Assembly: GCA_963978545.1 (NCBI GenBank)
Contig: OZ021729.1
Coordinates: 83,618,670-83,682,669, forward strand
Source: Linyphia triangularis
Lineage: Eukaryota; Arthropoda; Arachnida; Araneae; Linyphiidae
DNA: 64,000 nucleotides
Direction of reading: 5' to 3'
Shown here: positions 11,869 through 28,869 of the stretch, piece by piece
Layout: every line of letters begins with the position of its first letter
Numbering within the stretch: position 1 is the stretch's first letter
Made by a program: the position numbers and the translations under genes
Notes under the pieces: generated by a model
Told to the model about the DNA's origin: nothing
Seen by the model: the letters and a program-made list of their open reading frames with translations, nothing else
Database searches by the model: none

Positions 11869-12161
11869 ACGCCACAAGCATACGGAATGAAGTTTAACAC
11901 GTGGCATTAAACGTTAACATATTTCTTTGAATGTTGGCGCTACTGTTTTCACGATGATTTGGGCTGTCTGCACCAGCCAATAGGGAATTTTATTGTCTGA
12001 GAAGTGTCATCGGAGTGTTGCAATCAGTCCAGTTACAATCAGTCCATATTGCAATTATCCACTTACATTGTGCGCTTTACAAGCAATATTTTCAGTGCTT
12101 TTATTGTTTGTGATAGCAAAAGGAAAAATTGGTATGATCAACTACTGGCGAAAATAAAACA

Positions 12162-12497
12162 CTAATTCCTAAAGTGGCAGATTTGTTTTATAATTGAAGC
12201 CGGGTCCTTTAGAGAAAAAAGCACACCACAGCTATCGAATAATAATAAGTTAGTCAAAGCAATAACAAATACAATTAACCAAGCATTCGAGAAACCATTT
12301 GAACCTTGAATACCAAAAACTCTGTAGAAGGAGCAACAGAAAGTGGAGGAGGGTGTGTTCTGAAATGTGATGTTCAAAGCTATTTTTGATTTTGTCAGAC
12401 CGACTGCAGGGATTTCTTTCAGTTGAAGCAATGCATTATAATTCGAAGCGTATACTTCTTCATTTAAGGTCAGCCAGAATATTGAGATGATAAACAA
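12162..12497 (-). CDS. Unrecognised 111-codon frame with hydrophobic C-terminal segment
   Basis: On the minus strand an open frame of 111 codons contains a hydrophobic stretch at about residues 75-95 (WLIVFVIALTNLLLF), followed by a short polar tail. This could be one exon of a membrane protein, for example a chemoreceptor-like protein. I see no diagnostic motif and no partner exon nearby, so the assignment is open and the frame may be fortuitous. Confidence 0.15.
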   Translation of the reverse strand: MFIISIFWLTLNEEVYASNYNALLQLKEIPAVGLTKSKIALNITFQNTPSSTFCCSFYRVFGIQGSNGFSNAWLIVFVIALTNLLLFDSCGVLFSLKDPASIIKQICHFRN

Positions 12498-12672
12498 TCC
12501 AGTTCAGCGATCAACTTCCAAATTCGCAATTCTATACGTTACCAATCACTGCCATTTCAAAATGATAGGAAAAGTTAACAGTGCTATACCAAATGTAAAT
12601 CAATCTAATGACATATCTCTCGGTCAAGAAATTAATGGGTTTGTAAATCGTTCTGGAAAAAAAAATCTTTGA

Positions 12673-13144
12673 AATAGAGTTAAATCTTCCTTAAAAAAAG
12701 GAGGGACATAGTCTGGATTCGAAAAGGTATATCGTAACATTATTTGTTTAACTTTTGAATTTTAAAAAAGTAATACTTTCAGATTTTCGCCTTTTCCGAC
12801 ATTTCTAGAAATTTCTCAGTTGCATGTTTTAAAACGAGGGTTGAGAGAATATCTTAGTAGAATTTATTGAATGTGTGAAGACGTTGTATTTAAGTGAAAA
12901 ACCAAATAACAGATAAGGTAAATTTTTTAAAGTTTGATGAGATAAAGAGAAATTCAAATGGGACATTGGATTTTACGTTTTAACTAAAGTAGGTATTATA
13001 TAAATAAAACAAAATGTGATATGTAAATGTCAAACTATATTCTTTAATGACGTGAGAAAAACAATAATTTTTTTCAGCATTTATTTTTTAAATTGTAATT
13101 TCTATTAAGTTTTAACATACCATTACGGTAATGTACGATTACAG
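12673..13144. other. AT-rich non-coding spacer
   Basis: No gene or repeat was recognised between the 12.2-12.6 kb frames and the candidate piggyBac-like element. Confidence 0.4.
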
Positions 13145-13917
13145 TTAAGCCTTTCAACCCAAATGTTTTAGGCACGGAACAGTTTAAAACCAAAAAATGT
13201 TGTAATACTTTAGTCTGTAAAGTATCAATCAGTACAAACTATCATCAGTTGAAAGTGGTAAAACAGTACAAACTACAATGTAATTTGCAGTGGCAAACAG
13301 TACAAACAGGCAATCCTTTTAAAAAGAGAAAGACCGTATAGGTAAATAACAAATCATAGAAAAAGTGGCAAAAAAATACCGGGTCTGAAATTCTTTTGTT
13401 AGTTACGTTTTGTACTTGGGGATTGGTGGAAAAATAAAGTTTTCATTTTACTCGTAATAATAAAATAATGCATTGGTGACCATCAGCACGCATGGGCCTA
13501 AGCCCTCTACTTGGTTTGTTGATAGGTTGAATAATGTTTAATGGCCCAAGAGCAGAGTTGGCTAAGCTGCGTCAAGCATCTGTTCTAAATACAACTAAAT
13601 TTACATGACTTGTTAAAATCCTGTATCTTTGAGAAATAGAAAGTTGTTCAATTGAATCATTTGTTAACTCCTTGACATTAAAACAAAAGTTTGGGCAATA
13701 CACGGATTACTTCAGAGATAACTGCCGACGAAGTTACCGATGTGATTTTTTTTTTTTTTTTAATCAGTACTGTTGAAAGGGGGAAAGCATCTTCAACAAT
13801 CTAAACAAAACTGCATTGATGCACGACCGAAACAGATAATCTAATAATATACTGCCCGGTGTTCACCGAAAACAGTTCTTGACGTCTCGGAGACGTCATT
13901 GTACGTCAAAGGGTTAA
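13145..13917. mobile_element. Possible piggyBac-like MITE
   Basis: The left boundary reads TTAAGCCTTTCAACC and the right boundary, read in reverse complement, TTAACCCTTTGACGT. Both start with TTAA followed by a CCTTT-type end, as in piggyBac termini. A perfect short palindrome, GACGTCTCGGAGACGTC (13881-13897), sits just inside the right end. The terminal repeats are short and imperfect, so this is a hypothesis based on two ends at a plausible distance (773 bp). No transposase is present. Confidence 0.35.
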
Positions 13918-14005
13918 AATGTGTGTAGGATTAGAAGTTATTTTTCCAAAACGAAGTTGACGGTGGGTATTGAAAAGATATCGTTCAACTAAAATATGTT
14001 TGAAC

Positions 14006-14244
14006 TTAAAATTCTATTACACGCTGTGCACACGGTGCAGATAGGTCAGGTATGAGAGGCTTGTGGGTTAATCTTATACGGCCTATACGCTGTCTCGCCA
14101 AAATAACTTCACGCTTTAGGCTTCCTTTCCAAAATCCACAGCCTCTTGTTGATGGTAGAGTAGAGCGTAATTTATTGGCTAGTTGGTCATCCCATAAGTC
14201 CTGACAAACTTTGATAATGCAATGTCCCACAGGGTCTAAAGTAT
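14006..14244 (-). pseudogene. Jockey-type LINE ORF2 fragment (C-terminal region)
   Basis: The minus-strand frame encodes a segment with WDDQLANKL, then a SLKREVILARQRIGRIRLTH block. The R-(Q/L)-RIG-x-x-RLTH pattern, about 30 residues after a W-D/N-x-x motif, is characteristic of the region after the RNase H-like domain near the C-terminus of ORF2 in jockey/R1-type non-LTR retrotransposons. A Cys (PDLSAPC) follows where a zinc-knuckle-like motif normally starts. Only about 75 residues survive. No reverse transcriptase or endonuclease is seen upstream on this strand, so it is a dead 3' fragment. The match is by pattern recognition and needs a profile search. Confidence 0.6.
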
Positions 14245-15728
14245 CACAAAAAGGGGGGTATTAAATAGGGGAGTGGCTAATTTTTCCTATACTTGGTTAA
14301 AATATAAACCAGCGATTTACTTGCAAGAAGCACCCATCTTCGGTTTAACAAAATTAATGTATACCTCAATTTGAAATAAGTAATTGTATACATCCTCTTT
14401 TCTTTTTGTATCTTTTAATTTCTGAAGTGTGATTTCAATAAAAAGTAAAATGGCTTCAAACTCTTATAAATACCCGTTATATTTTAGTTTTCCAAATTAA
14501 TGAAAAATAAGCAACGGCACTCAAAGTTATCACTCATTGTGTTATGTTTAAATATAAAGGAATGTGTTGTACTTCAGGCCAATTTTCACTTTTTAGAATG
14601 TTGGCTTTTTTTGTTTTAAAAATTACGGGTTTTGATTAATAATCGTGTTGTACCTTTGATCTTGTATATTTTACCATTTAAGAGATTTATTTAGTGCGGT
14701 TTCAATAAATAAATGTGTTATATGTTCAGGGTTTCAATAAATAAAGTGTGGTTTCAAAATTCAAGAAATGTCTACTAAGAAAATGCGTTAATTTTTTTCA
14801 AAGAAAACAATGCTAGCGGAATAGTAAATAGGTAAGCTACACTTAAGAACTAGAGTAAAACTTATTGTAACATATTCGGAACCTGAAACAATAATTAAAT
14901 CGAAAATATTAAGTGAAAATGGCAAGTAAAAAAGCTTAATTTGTAAGATCTGAAGTCAAATGAAAATATAAATATTTACATTGAATGTTGTGCTTTGGGC
15001 TGGTCGCAGAAACTTTTAAGAAAAAAGTAGACACGATGATGATAGTGTTAGAAGCCTCTAATCGGTTGTGGGTCTGTCTGGTGACAATTTAAGGTAGCTA
15101 CATAGCGAGCTGAAATTTTATAAATTCGTGGTGTTTTTTGTTTTTTTCTTTTTTCTCCTATTTCCCCCCCCCCCCCCTTCTTTATATATAACTAACATTT
15201 TAATGCGGAGTTATTGAGGTAAGTATGGGAAAAAAGTTATTCAATAGTAAAAAAAAATTCTTTTAGGTGTAAAAAAAAAAGCTTTCTAAAAGCTGTCTAA
15301 CATTTATACTTACTAAGAATCACCTGAACTAATTACTTTAAAAGCATACACAAAGTCCGTTCGCTACTCAAGTTTCTGATAACTTAGGGGTGGTTTTTTT
15401 TTCCCCTCACCCATGCCCTCCTCCCCCAAATTTTTCAATAGTTCCAAAAACTTTTGAGATGCAAATATTTGTTCAATATATCTGCGGTAATAAAGATATT
15501 TGCAATGTTTTTTAGATATAATGGACCACTTCCATATCGAATTTAACATTTTTTGAACTGCAAGATCCAAGAATACCCATGACATAATACACAAGGTATT
15601 GACAATAACATGAATCTAAAAAACCCACAACTCGCACTGTAACAATGTCTGATGATCCACCAAACTAATAGGCCACTCCATGCGGTGTAAATTCTGTGCA
15701 CTTCCACTTTTGTTGACTTGTCTCAATG
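14245..15728. other. AT-rich non-coding stretch
   Basis: No gene was recognised. It includes a polypyrimidine tract with about 14 consecutive C residues (15127-15180). The 76-codon minus frame at 15364-15594 is unassigned. Confidence 0.4.
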
Positions 15729-16068
15729 TATCGATATCGATTAAACAACTGGATAGACTGCTCCGATGTCAATGCAAGGGAAAGAAAGCGCCGGTTGATA
15801 ATGATGGGTGGACGATTAACCAATCACAGTTCACTTCTATACTTGGGTAGGAAATGCGAGAAACCTTGCAAAGTGCCCAAGTAGATATTTTTTTGCACAT
15901 TATTACAAACTGCGGTCCCACTATTGACAGTTCTGCTGTGTACAACCCAAGATTTTATTTTCAATCCTCAGCCCAATCTGTATTTTTTTTTGTCCACCCA
16001 ACGATCTGGCAACCTCTTCATTTTCCAAGAGTTAAGTAAATCTATCCAGTTGTTTATTTATATCGATT
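15729..16068 (-). mobile_element. 338-bp hAT-type MITE, copy B (inverted relative to copy A)
   Basis: This is a second copy of the element at 1659-1996, in opposite orientation. Ends carry ATCGATAT and TAAACAACTGGATAGACTGC on the left, with the complement on the right (ATCCAGTTGTTTATTTATATC). Imperfect 8-bp flanking repeats GTCTCAAT (15720-15727) and GTCTTAAT (16069-16076) match at 7 of 8 positions. The internal landmarks of copy A (GTTGTACACAGCAGAA, GTTGCCAGAT) appear here as complements. The imperfect duplication suggests it is older than copy A. The frame at 15854-16039 lies wholly inside and is not a gene. Confidence 0.8.
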
Positions 16069-16084
16069 GTCTTAATGTGATGAT

Positions 16085-16725
16085 TCAAGCAAGGAGCGCA
16101 GTGAGTTTTTTCAAAAATTTAGGTAGGAATTTCAGGAACAAGTTAGTGATAATTTAAAAAGTTCCAAGAAATGTAGGGACAGTCCTAAAAAAAAAAATAG
16201 AGATGATTCCAAAAAATTTCGGGATATTTCTTTTGAAGATGGCATAGACCCGAAACACGGACATATTCTTTTCGAAGCTTTCAATACCGACAAAAAAAAC
16301 TACTATTAAAAAAATTGAAAGTCAAACAACTTTTTAGCAAAATAACGATTACATACAATCAATTATATTACTTTCACAAACATACAAATTTAATTAAAAC
16401 CACTAAATGAAATATTTAAGCAACATTATTGTTTCAACTTTAAAACTTAAACTAATTCGAGTTTAAATACAATGTAAAATTGTTGGTTAATAATTAAAGT
16501 TTTATTGCTGAAATTCTCAAATTTAAAATTCCAAAAAATATTTTCTCTTGAAGAATATTCGGGCTTTTTTGTGGGTTTTGGTTGAAAATCGGGAATTATT
16601 ATTATTTTTTTTTTTTTTTATATAGGAATTAGCGAAAAATGTAAGCCCAGTTTTAGGAATTTTAAGAACAAAAAAATTTAAGGAATATTAGGAATTTTAA
16701 GGCGAATGCAGCCCCTGTTCATGGT
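16085..16725 (+). repeat. Dispersed repeat, copy 1 (second copy at 59540-59910)
   Basis: The sequence aligns in order with 59540-59910: GCAGTGAGTTTT and TTAGGTAGG at the start, repeated GGATAATTCC / GGGATATTTCTT-like words, GAAGNNTGGCATAG, then AAGCTTTCAATACCGAC, and finally AAGGCGAATGCAGCCC. It is rich in short imperfect AGGAATTTTAAGAA-type repeats. No coding capacity is seen and the element class is unknown. Confidence 0.55.
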
Positions 16726-17601
16726 TTCTGCTAGTGAGGTCTAAATCGCGACGAATGTTTTTGTTTATAGTGCCGCTTTGCAACTTTACCAAAATACCAA
16801 AAATTGACAACTGAGAAGTTTTGCTTGATGGAAAATTACTCGTTCTGTTCAACGTAAGAATAAAAAACAACAATTTAAAAATACATTTCTAGAGAGCATC
16901 TCATTAAAATTACATAATTTGTCTAAAAAATTGTCATAACATGTTTCTCAGGAAAATTAGCAAGTTGGAGATAAGACCAGTGTAAAAACAGTCATCTAAA
17001 GTAGCGTGCTGAAAGAAAAGAAAAAATGTTTCCATTGTTGAAACAGTAGAATTAAAATACATTAATTTATTTGATTTACAAATTACTTTTTAATAGTGGG
17101 TGTTATTTGAAATAAATCTTTGCAACGAAGGACAAACTACGTTGAAGCAATATTACGCCCTATAACAGCAGAAAAATACACAGTTATCAGCTCAAATCGA
17201 CTATGTCTCTTCAGAAGGAAAATTAAATTTACCTCATATTTTCATGACAATTCCCTGTAACTACTAACGTGTAAAATATTAAATTTAAAAAGAAATAGCG
17301 CACAAAAATTATTTTTTTATCTCTTTAGGGCTGAAAACAGTCAAAATGTAAAAAAAAAGAGGAAAATATACGCAGGGTCATTTTCAACAACGAAAATAGC
17401 TAAATAAGAATATATTAGTGACTAAAGTGTGTCCAGAACAGTAGTGCAGCCACAAAAAAATTTCTAAGGGGGAGTTTTAGGCAAATTAAGCCTAATACAG
17501 CCTTATAAAGTGTACTAAAAATAATAAATTTTTAAAAAATCATAATTTCTTGGGGAAAAAAAAAAGCGGAGAATTTTTACCTGATTTTTTAAAATATTAG
17601 T
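16726..17601. other. AT-rich non-coding stretch
   Basis: No feature was recognised here beyond short A and T runs. Confidence 0.5.
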
Positions 17602-21480
<3,879 letters not shown>

Positions 21481-21542
21481 ATTTTTTTTTTTTTTATAAA
21501 AGAATAAAATGATTTTTACAGAAGCAAAATGCATAGAATCAA

Positions 21543-21576
<34 letters not shown>
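21481..21576. repeat. T-run and (TTA)n microsatellite
   Basis: A 15-nt T-run at 21481-21495 is followed by a TTA trinucleotide repeat at about 21541-21576 that would read as poly-Asn on the minus strand. Confidence 0.9.
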
Positions 21577-24115
21577 TTTGATTTCGATAAAATATGTTAG
21601 ACATGCGGTCTGAATTGATACCTGATAATGCGATTCAAACGGTTTTAGCATTTGCTGGAAACAAGCTATGTTTTAGTATGAGCAATTCAAGTTATTTCCA
21701 AAAAATAATCAAAGTAAATAAGAATGAAGTAAATTATCTCTGAGATATAAAAAAAAAAATTAAATTAAATTTTAGTGTGAACCTGTGTATGGTAGTTTGT
21801 AGAGTGTCCAGACAAGGAGACGGAATTAAAGGCAATGCTTGTTTTGGAGTAGTCGAATATTCAAATTCAAGAACTGCTAAGCTACTTAGGAGCAAAATAT
21901 TCTACTATTGAGACACTGAGAAATATTTATCGATTAAAAAAATTAAAATAGTTTAGCATACATTCTTTTTTTATATATAAATAGCACATCAAAAATGCTA
22001 TCAAAATATACGTATATATTTTTACAATACTGAATTTCAGTTCCACATCGTCAATTTTATTTAATTTCAAAGAGGTATTAGTAAAATGGAACAGTCCTAG
22101 AGCACTTTGGATGAAATTAAATATAGGAGCTGCTTGGAACACAGAATTAATAGTAACAGTACGGTGCAATCGAATCGTGTGCAACATCCTTGTGCAATAA
22201 CATACGAGCTATGAAAAGATATCTTGGGTCTATTTTCAAGGTTGGCAAAAAGAGGAAGGGGTGGAGGGTTTCTCCACCATCTTCCGAAACGTTATTAGGG
22301 TCATTTATACATCATTGTCTTAAAGCCAGAACTTTGGAAGGGTTTGACTTTGTGGTAATAAGTAATAAATCCGTCAAACAATATGATTGAGATGTCCTTT
22401 CTTTTTCAATACGCAGTTGTAAAAATATAACACTCTGGATACGAACGAAGTTGTAAAGATGTTAGTGGATACCAAAAACATTCTGCGTGTCTGCTCTTTC
22501 CAAAAAGAGAGAAGCAGAGACAAGAAGGCCCACACATAAAAAAAAAAACCAGAATCTTGGTCATTGCGACAATTTCCCTGAATGGTTTTGCGAAAAGGAA
22601 TTTAATTAAATAGTATTAGTGCTATTTTCAAAATCTGCTTTCCTTTTCTACTTCTCTGAGTAATTAACATTTTATTCTGACACGTGTATCTTTTCTCGGC
22701 CACCACTGATAAAAAAATTTTAACAGTATGGAGTAATCTAATTTGTTAATGGGAAACCACTCTAACAGAGAAGTATCTTATTATTGCGCAAGTAGAAACT
22801 TAATTGTAATTAAAAATATATATAACCTAATTTCTTTAAAACTGATAACGTTCAAACCATAGAAGCAAAAATATAATCGAAGTAAATTTTTTAACTTTTA
22901 ACATTAATTAATGTAACCCTTTCTAACAGCCTCTAAAGGAATTGTTGTCTTTCAGGAGAATTCGAGGAAAAATCCTTCATAAGATATGCCGCAACAAATT
23001 GCCAAAATATTAAAGAACTTTCATCAAGCTCATGCTACAGAGCTATAAAGAAAGTTTAAAATCATAAAACACTATACCGACCACTTAAATGTCAGTCTGG
23101 TAGGTAAAGAAAAAATAAGATGTTCCAAATAACTTTCCTAAGTACCTCAGAAGCAGTTTTTTAGAAACTGTGAGCATCTATTTTGCCCATAGATTTTGCT
23201 GTGTCTAAACAAAAGCCGACAAACTACGAATTTGAGAAAAAAAGTTATACATCGATTTGAAATGATCATTTGAAAGGAAAAAATTTTTTAAGGACCTTTA
23301 AGTAATGTACATTATGTTAAGCACCCTTTAGAAATCGCACACAGATTACGCGATCTTCCAAGAACCGTAGAAGATCTGCTCTCAAAATAAGATTAAAATT
23401 TCGAAACTAACTAATCACACTTACGTTGAACATCAGCAGTTCAGAAGATTTCATTATCATTTAACAACATTAACTCAATGGAGGTATTTGAATCCAGTCG
23501 GATAGATCAGCAACTTAAAAACACTTGGCCTTGTTTAAAAACAGGCACTCGCAAATCATTGTGATTACACTTTGATTTGTTTATTATCTGCGTATGGGAA
23601 AAGGTTGTAAAAAATTTGGAAGCACTCTGATCATACTCGTGTTACATAACAAAGATTACATTAATGAAGATTCTAAGATTACAAAGAGGTACATGATTGA
23701 ATTACGACAGAGCCTATTTGATTTCAGTCTAGTCTACCATAATTCTGTTTATTTAGTTCTATCATTGCAACAACAACAACAACAAATAATGATAGCAGTA
23801 GACCACATTCATTAACCTAGAAGTTTAACTCCCTCAACCCCTTGACTTCACTCCAGTTAAATAAATCAGTATCCTAAAATTAGTTATAATTTACAGTCAA
23901 TTGAATTCCTAAATTAAAAATTGCATTCTTTCTTTCTTCCGTTATAAAGGTTCCTCTTACTCGATCCTTACTTTCAAGCCACTATGATTATATTAATCAT
24001 GGCAGTTTGTATCATGGTTGGTAAATTGTAGATCCCCAGACAACAATTACAAATAATTCAAAATCGTATTCAATCGAAGACTATTTCTGCAGGGCTTACT
24101 TCGACAGTGTCGCGA
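21577..24115. other. AT-rich stretch without a gene
   Basis: No recognisable gene. A short CAA repeat at about 23768-23785 gives a poly-Gln run in a 73-codon frame (23594-23815), which is probably accidental. Confidence 0.45.
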
Positions 24116-24190
24116 TACTACGGGCATTCAATAGTACTACGGGCATTCAATAGTACTACGGGCATTCAATAGTACTACGGGCATTCAATC
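24116..24190. repeat. 19-bp minisatellite, four copies
   Basis: The unit TACTACGGGCATTCAATAG is repeated almost perfectly, with CGGGCATT at 24121, 24140, 24159 and 24178. The copies are identical, which points to recent expansion. Confidence 0.95.
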
Positions 24191-27100
24191 AGCACATTAC
24201 CAAAAAAAAATTGGAACGTATTAAAATGGCACTACAGTAAATGTGATATTTCAGCTGCCTTTGGAAAAAAAAATTGTACGACATACTATTTGTTGTTAAG
24301 GAGCAAACATAAAAAAAGGCCACTTTCGAGACGCGTTTTATATTATAAATTCGGGTAAAATAAATAATTTGTCGACAGGTAATAGCAGAAAGATACTTCC
24401 TGTATCTTCATACGAGCTTTTGGAGAGATATTCAAATAAGGTTTTGTTAAAGGCGAACCAAGGGAAAATTAAATTTTACTCGTTATTTCCATAGTAAAAA
24501 AAAAAATTAGAATACGAAGTTTCAAATTATAGATATTGGTCTAACATTAATTTCTGAACATTGAATATGGTAAAATAATTTAGTTTGTAAATTAGATGAT
24601 CAGTCCCGGTTAGCTTTGCTTACTTTCCCGTTTACCTTTCAACTAGTAATGAATGGATTCTCATTGGATGTAAAATCACATGCAACTCATTCGGATCTAA
24701 ATATGAATCTGGCAAACAATTTCATTGAATTCAGCTAATTAAAATTTTAATTGAATAATTAATACATTAAACCTTGTACGTAAAAAAATTTAAAAAAAAC
24801 TTGTCGATTACAACTTTATACTTTGTTAATAGTAATAATTTGTTACGAATCATCATCCAACCTTTACAACTTGTTATTTTAGCGGCTCTTTTAAAAACAT
24901 TGTGAAACACGAAAACTTAAAATAACTCCAATACAATTAGAGCTTACCTAAGCTAGTATTTGACATTCTGTTTTTATTCTAAATTCTAAAGCTCACGTTA
25001 TTTTTTGTTAGCTTGATAAAAATTGATAAAGGGCAATAAAGCTGGTCCAGTCTGCCACTCTCTTTTTTAACAAATCCCCAATGCAGAGCTGTGTACTATC
25101 AATGAAGAACTTGCACAAGTGAGGAAAATGAATTTTGTATTTTTTTTGTATTTTCTAGTGTTATCCAACGAATATACTTGAGCAGTGAAGTTATTTTTTA
25201 TCTTTATGCTTTCAATTTATCAAAAGTCGAGTTTGAAATCAAAGCCAAGGTCACGTGACCAAAAACGCATTAAAAAAAAAACTGTGACGTAGTTACGCAT
25301 AGATTCCGTCGAAAATCCAAGGAGGAACCTCACTCCCTCCTCGTCTAAAACAGGTTTTAGACTGGTTCATCATCTGCGCATTGACGTCACACTAATTAAA
25401 ATTAGCTTTTTCACGTCAAATCGCAGAGTGAAAAACTAAATATTTTTTTAACTATCTATTCGAGCTCAAATTTTTGAAAGAATGGTATTGTTTTTCATGA
25501 TTTTATCTCTACTTTTATTTAAAAATAAAACCAAAAAACGTGAAAGTTCCTCATTTCCGTTTCTTAGAGAAGGCCTCGAATCATAAGCATTTTACAGAGA
25601 ACGTTCTTTGAAATGTTGATCAACCACGACCCACTTTTTCGATGGTTTCCTCTCAAATCTTTCACATTTTTTGACATTTAAAGTAAATTATCACAAATAA
25701 TTTTTTAAAAATGCAAAAATTACTTGTGTATACTACTAGTTCTTAACAGTAGTGTAGTTTCGTAGTAATTTTTAGTTCCAATAATATAAACGAATGATCC
25801 AATGACAATTTTAAATTACGTTTAAGGCCGTCAAACTTTAAAAACGAAGTTAAAACAATGAAAGAATAAAAATATCTCTTTTGGAATCGCCCACATTAAG
25901 AACTTCAATGCTTGCTGATGGTTATCATTTCATTTATGGTATGCACACATTTTTGTTTTGGAACCCACCAAAATCTGTTTAACATCCACAGATTGGGAAA
26001 AGCTGTTATGCCATTGAACTAACAAAGGAGTCGAAAATTTAGAATAAGAGACAGTTTTAAAATATTTTTTGGAAAAAAACAAAAAATTACCAAACCAATA
26101 AACTAAATAAATACTAAAATACATTACATAAGTTAAAGTAGCGGCATACCATTGAGCATATTCTTGACGAAATCTGTTGTACATGAGAATCATTTAAGTT
26201 CTATTCAAACAAAAATGGTGAAGGTTAAATTCTCTAAAAATCTTCCCTAAAATGCAAGAGTTTACCAAGAATATAAGTATTTCTTAGTTATTAGACAATA
26301 TTCTTTCAATTTCAATTATTTTAATGTGCTGCCTTAATTTTTACCAAAGTGTCCAGATGTAATACATTATCTAAAACAGAAACTTTTTTTAGTGATTGCA
26401 TAGTCATCAATCCAGTCGTCAATTTAGGAAGAAATTGCTCTTTTACATGGGGAATTGAGTCTTGGACAATTTCGTTGTAATAATATCATTATTTTTAGTT
26501 CATGTGACCATGATTTTTCGTTCATAAGGATCATATTATTAATACGAGAGAAATTAAATCTGCAAATGCACACAAGCTTTCCAAGTCTGCAGGTTCTCAA
26601 TGGATCTGGTCAGCTAATTCTTGACAATGAAGTGTCTTCCCCCCCCCCTTCCCCTTCTTTAAATTTCAAGTTTAGTACAATTCGTTCAATTAAAATGTGT
26701 AACAAAGCGAATAAAAAATTTGTGTTTACTCAATTTGATATTCGCATAAACTTTATGTGTTTGAATTTCTAGATATCAACTGTACCTGTTCCAATAAAAT
26801 GATGTACTATCTCTAGAATTTAAAAACACGAATACAAGATGTGTAAATTGTTTTACATAAAAAGTACCTAGGGAGGAAAGAAATTTTAAGACAATCGATT
26901 GAAAAAGTTTTAAAATTAAGGAAAATATCAGAATTTTTTTTTAATATTAGGAAAGCAGCTCATTACTTTTTAGTAATTGAAGTTCATAAGAAAAAAAATT
27001 AAAGAGTTGCACACTTAATTAAGCACTATGGAGATGATTGTTATGATAAAACAAAATAAATATTGTGAGACAAAGAAATGCGGAAATAATGTAATAATGC

Positions 27101-28509
27101 ACAATTGGTAAGTTAGAAATGATGATGGAAATAATTTTATATAAGAAATATATATAATTATTTAGATTTAAATATACCAGTCAAATCACAATGAATGCAC
27201 TGAAGCACGAGATGTAACTCAACAACTCATGAAAATAGTGCAACTACTTAACTACACAATAATTGCATTAAGCTAATTTAAATAAATTTTAACGTCGTTT
27301 TAAAAAAGGCATTGAATAAAAATAAAAAAACTGAATTGAATTACATCCCAGTGCTTAATACTATTTTTTTTTATAATTGTTTTCAAGTTTTGTGTATTAT
27401 TAGTAAACGTATCATTTCATTATTAGTATTTAAATTTAAATATCAATTCAAATTTTGTAACTATTAAAAATCTAAAATATGATTTCATAAAAAAATTAAA
27501 ATGCAAGAAAATAAACAAATTAAGTAAAATTTAACGTCAATAAATTATATTAAACTTAAAAAAGGAAGTTAAATTTAATTAAAAATGAAATAAAATTTTA
27601 GTATAGCAATGAAATTACATTTTAGTAAAAAAAAAATTTAGGCAAGAAAAAAAAGTTTTAAAATTATACAAACGAAATTTTTGAATGCTCAAGATACATT
27701 CTTTGAAAAAAAATTCAAGACATTTTTTATATTATAATTTACGTTTTAGTAGTATGTGTTCTGAATATTTATTTATCAAAATCCTTCGTATGATAAACCT
27801 TCCAAAACTATATATATATATTTTTTTTTCATATATTCCTTCAAAATAATTTCAGTGCAATACATAAAAACTTGATAATGCTATAGAGAGTAACAATTAT
27901 AAAGCAATAATGGTAACATACAAATGTAGATATGCAATACTTCAGAGCAAAAAAATATATAATCAATTGAATTTAAAGTAATGCAGCAGTTTGATGTCTC
28001 AGTAGGCACAGACATAAAAATGCAATAAGAATCAATGTATTAAAACAAGGATGACTTAACCATTAATGAAAATAGTGCAATTATCCGAACTACGAATCCA
28101 TTATAAAATCAATGAACAAATCAAATAATGGTAATGTCCTCATTATAAAAAAAAAGAATTAAATATATATATATATTAAACTCGGACTTGGTTACAACCT
28201 TGTGTCCACCATTAAAAATATTAATTTTTTAAAAATAGTTACGTTTTAATATTTAAAGATTTAATAGAAACACGATTCCATTAAAAAAAAGAAAATTAAA
28301 ATTTACTCAAAAAATTTTTAAAAAAAGCATTAGGTATAAAAATGCAAATTAAACTAAATTTCAGTTTAAAAAATTCAATTAAATTAAAAATTATATTTAC
28401 AAATTACAAATTTACAAACTTAAAAAACCATTTTAGATAAACTCAAGTTCAGTTTAATTTAAAAATTATCTTAATTAATAATATAATGCTAAAGACGAAA
28501 TCTGTAGTG

Positions 28510-28544
<35 letters not shown>

Positions 28545-28869
28545 AAAGTATTATGCACAAAACTATATATTGATATTAAAAGTGACAATTTTAAAATTCT
28601 CAATTGAGTAATTACTCGGAATTGAGGTTAAAATTTATAAGAATACTTAAGGAAAGTCTTGGTGAAAAACTTGATAAAGAGTCTGTGTTGGAGTGGAGAG
28701 ATATAACAGTTTTTTTGTGTCTAGGCAAATAAAAGTAAAAAGTTCACAAGGAGTCACTGGTTAAGTTAATTTGAAACATCTTATTATGTGTGTCAAAATC
28801 TGTACGAGCTAGTCTTATTGAGTTTTTCCTTTTTTTCACGCACATGGCTTAACCTGATGTGAAATGTAG
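24191..28869. other. Very AT-rich stretch without a gene
   Basis: No gene was recognised. A 12-bp perfect palindrome GGTCACGTGACC occurs near 25249. Two related segments both containing ATGAAAATAGTGCAA (about 27227 and 28065) suggest an old internal duplication. A C-run lies at 26638-26649 and a T-run of about 29 nt at 28510-28538. Frames at 25930-26193 (minus) and 26455-26772 (plus) are unassigned. Confidence 0.45.

Noticed and set aside
11668..11907. Poly-Phe frames on the minus strand
   Set aside because: They are caused by a run of about 29 A residues.
24116..24190. Regulatory operator cluster
   Set aside because: Four identical 19-bp head-to-tail copies are explained by a recent minisatellite expansion.
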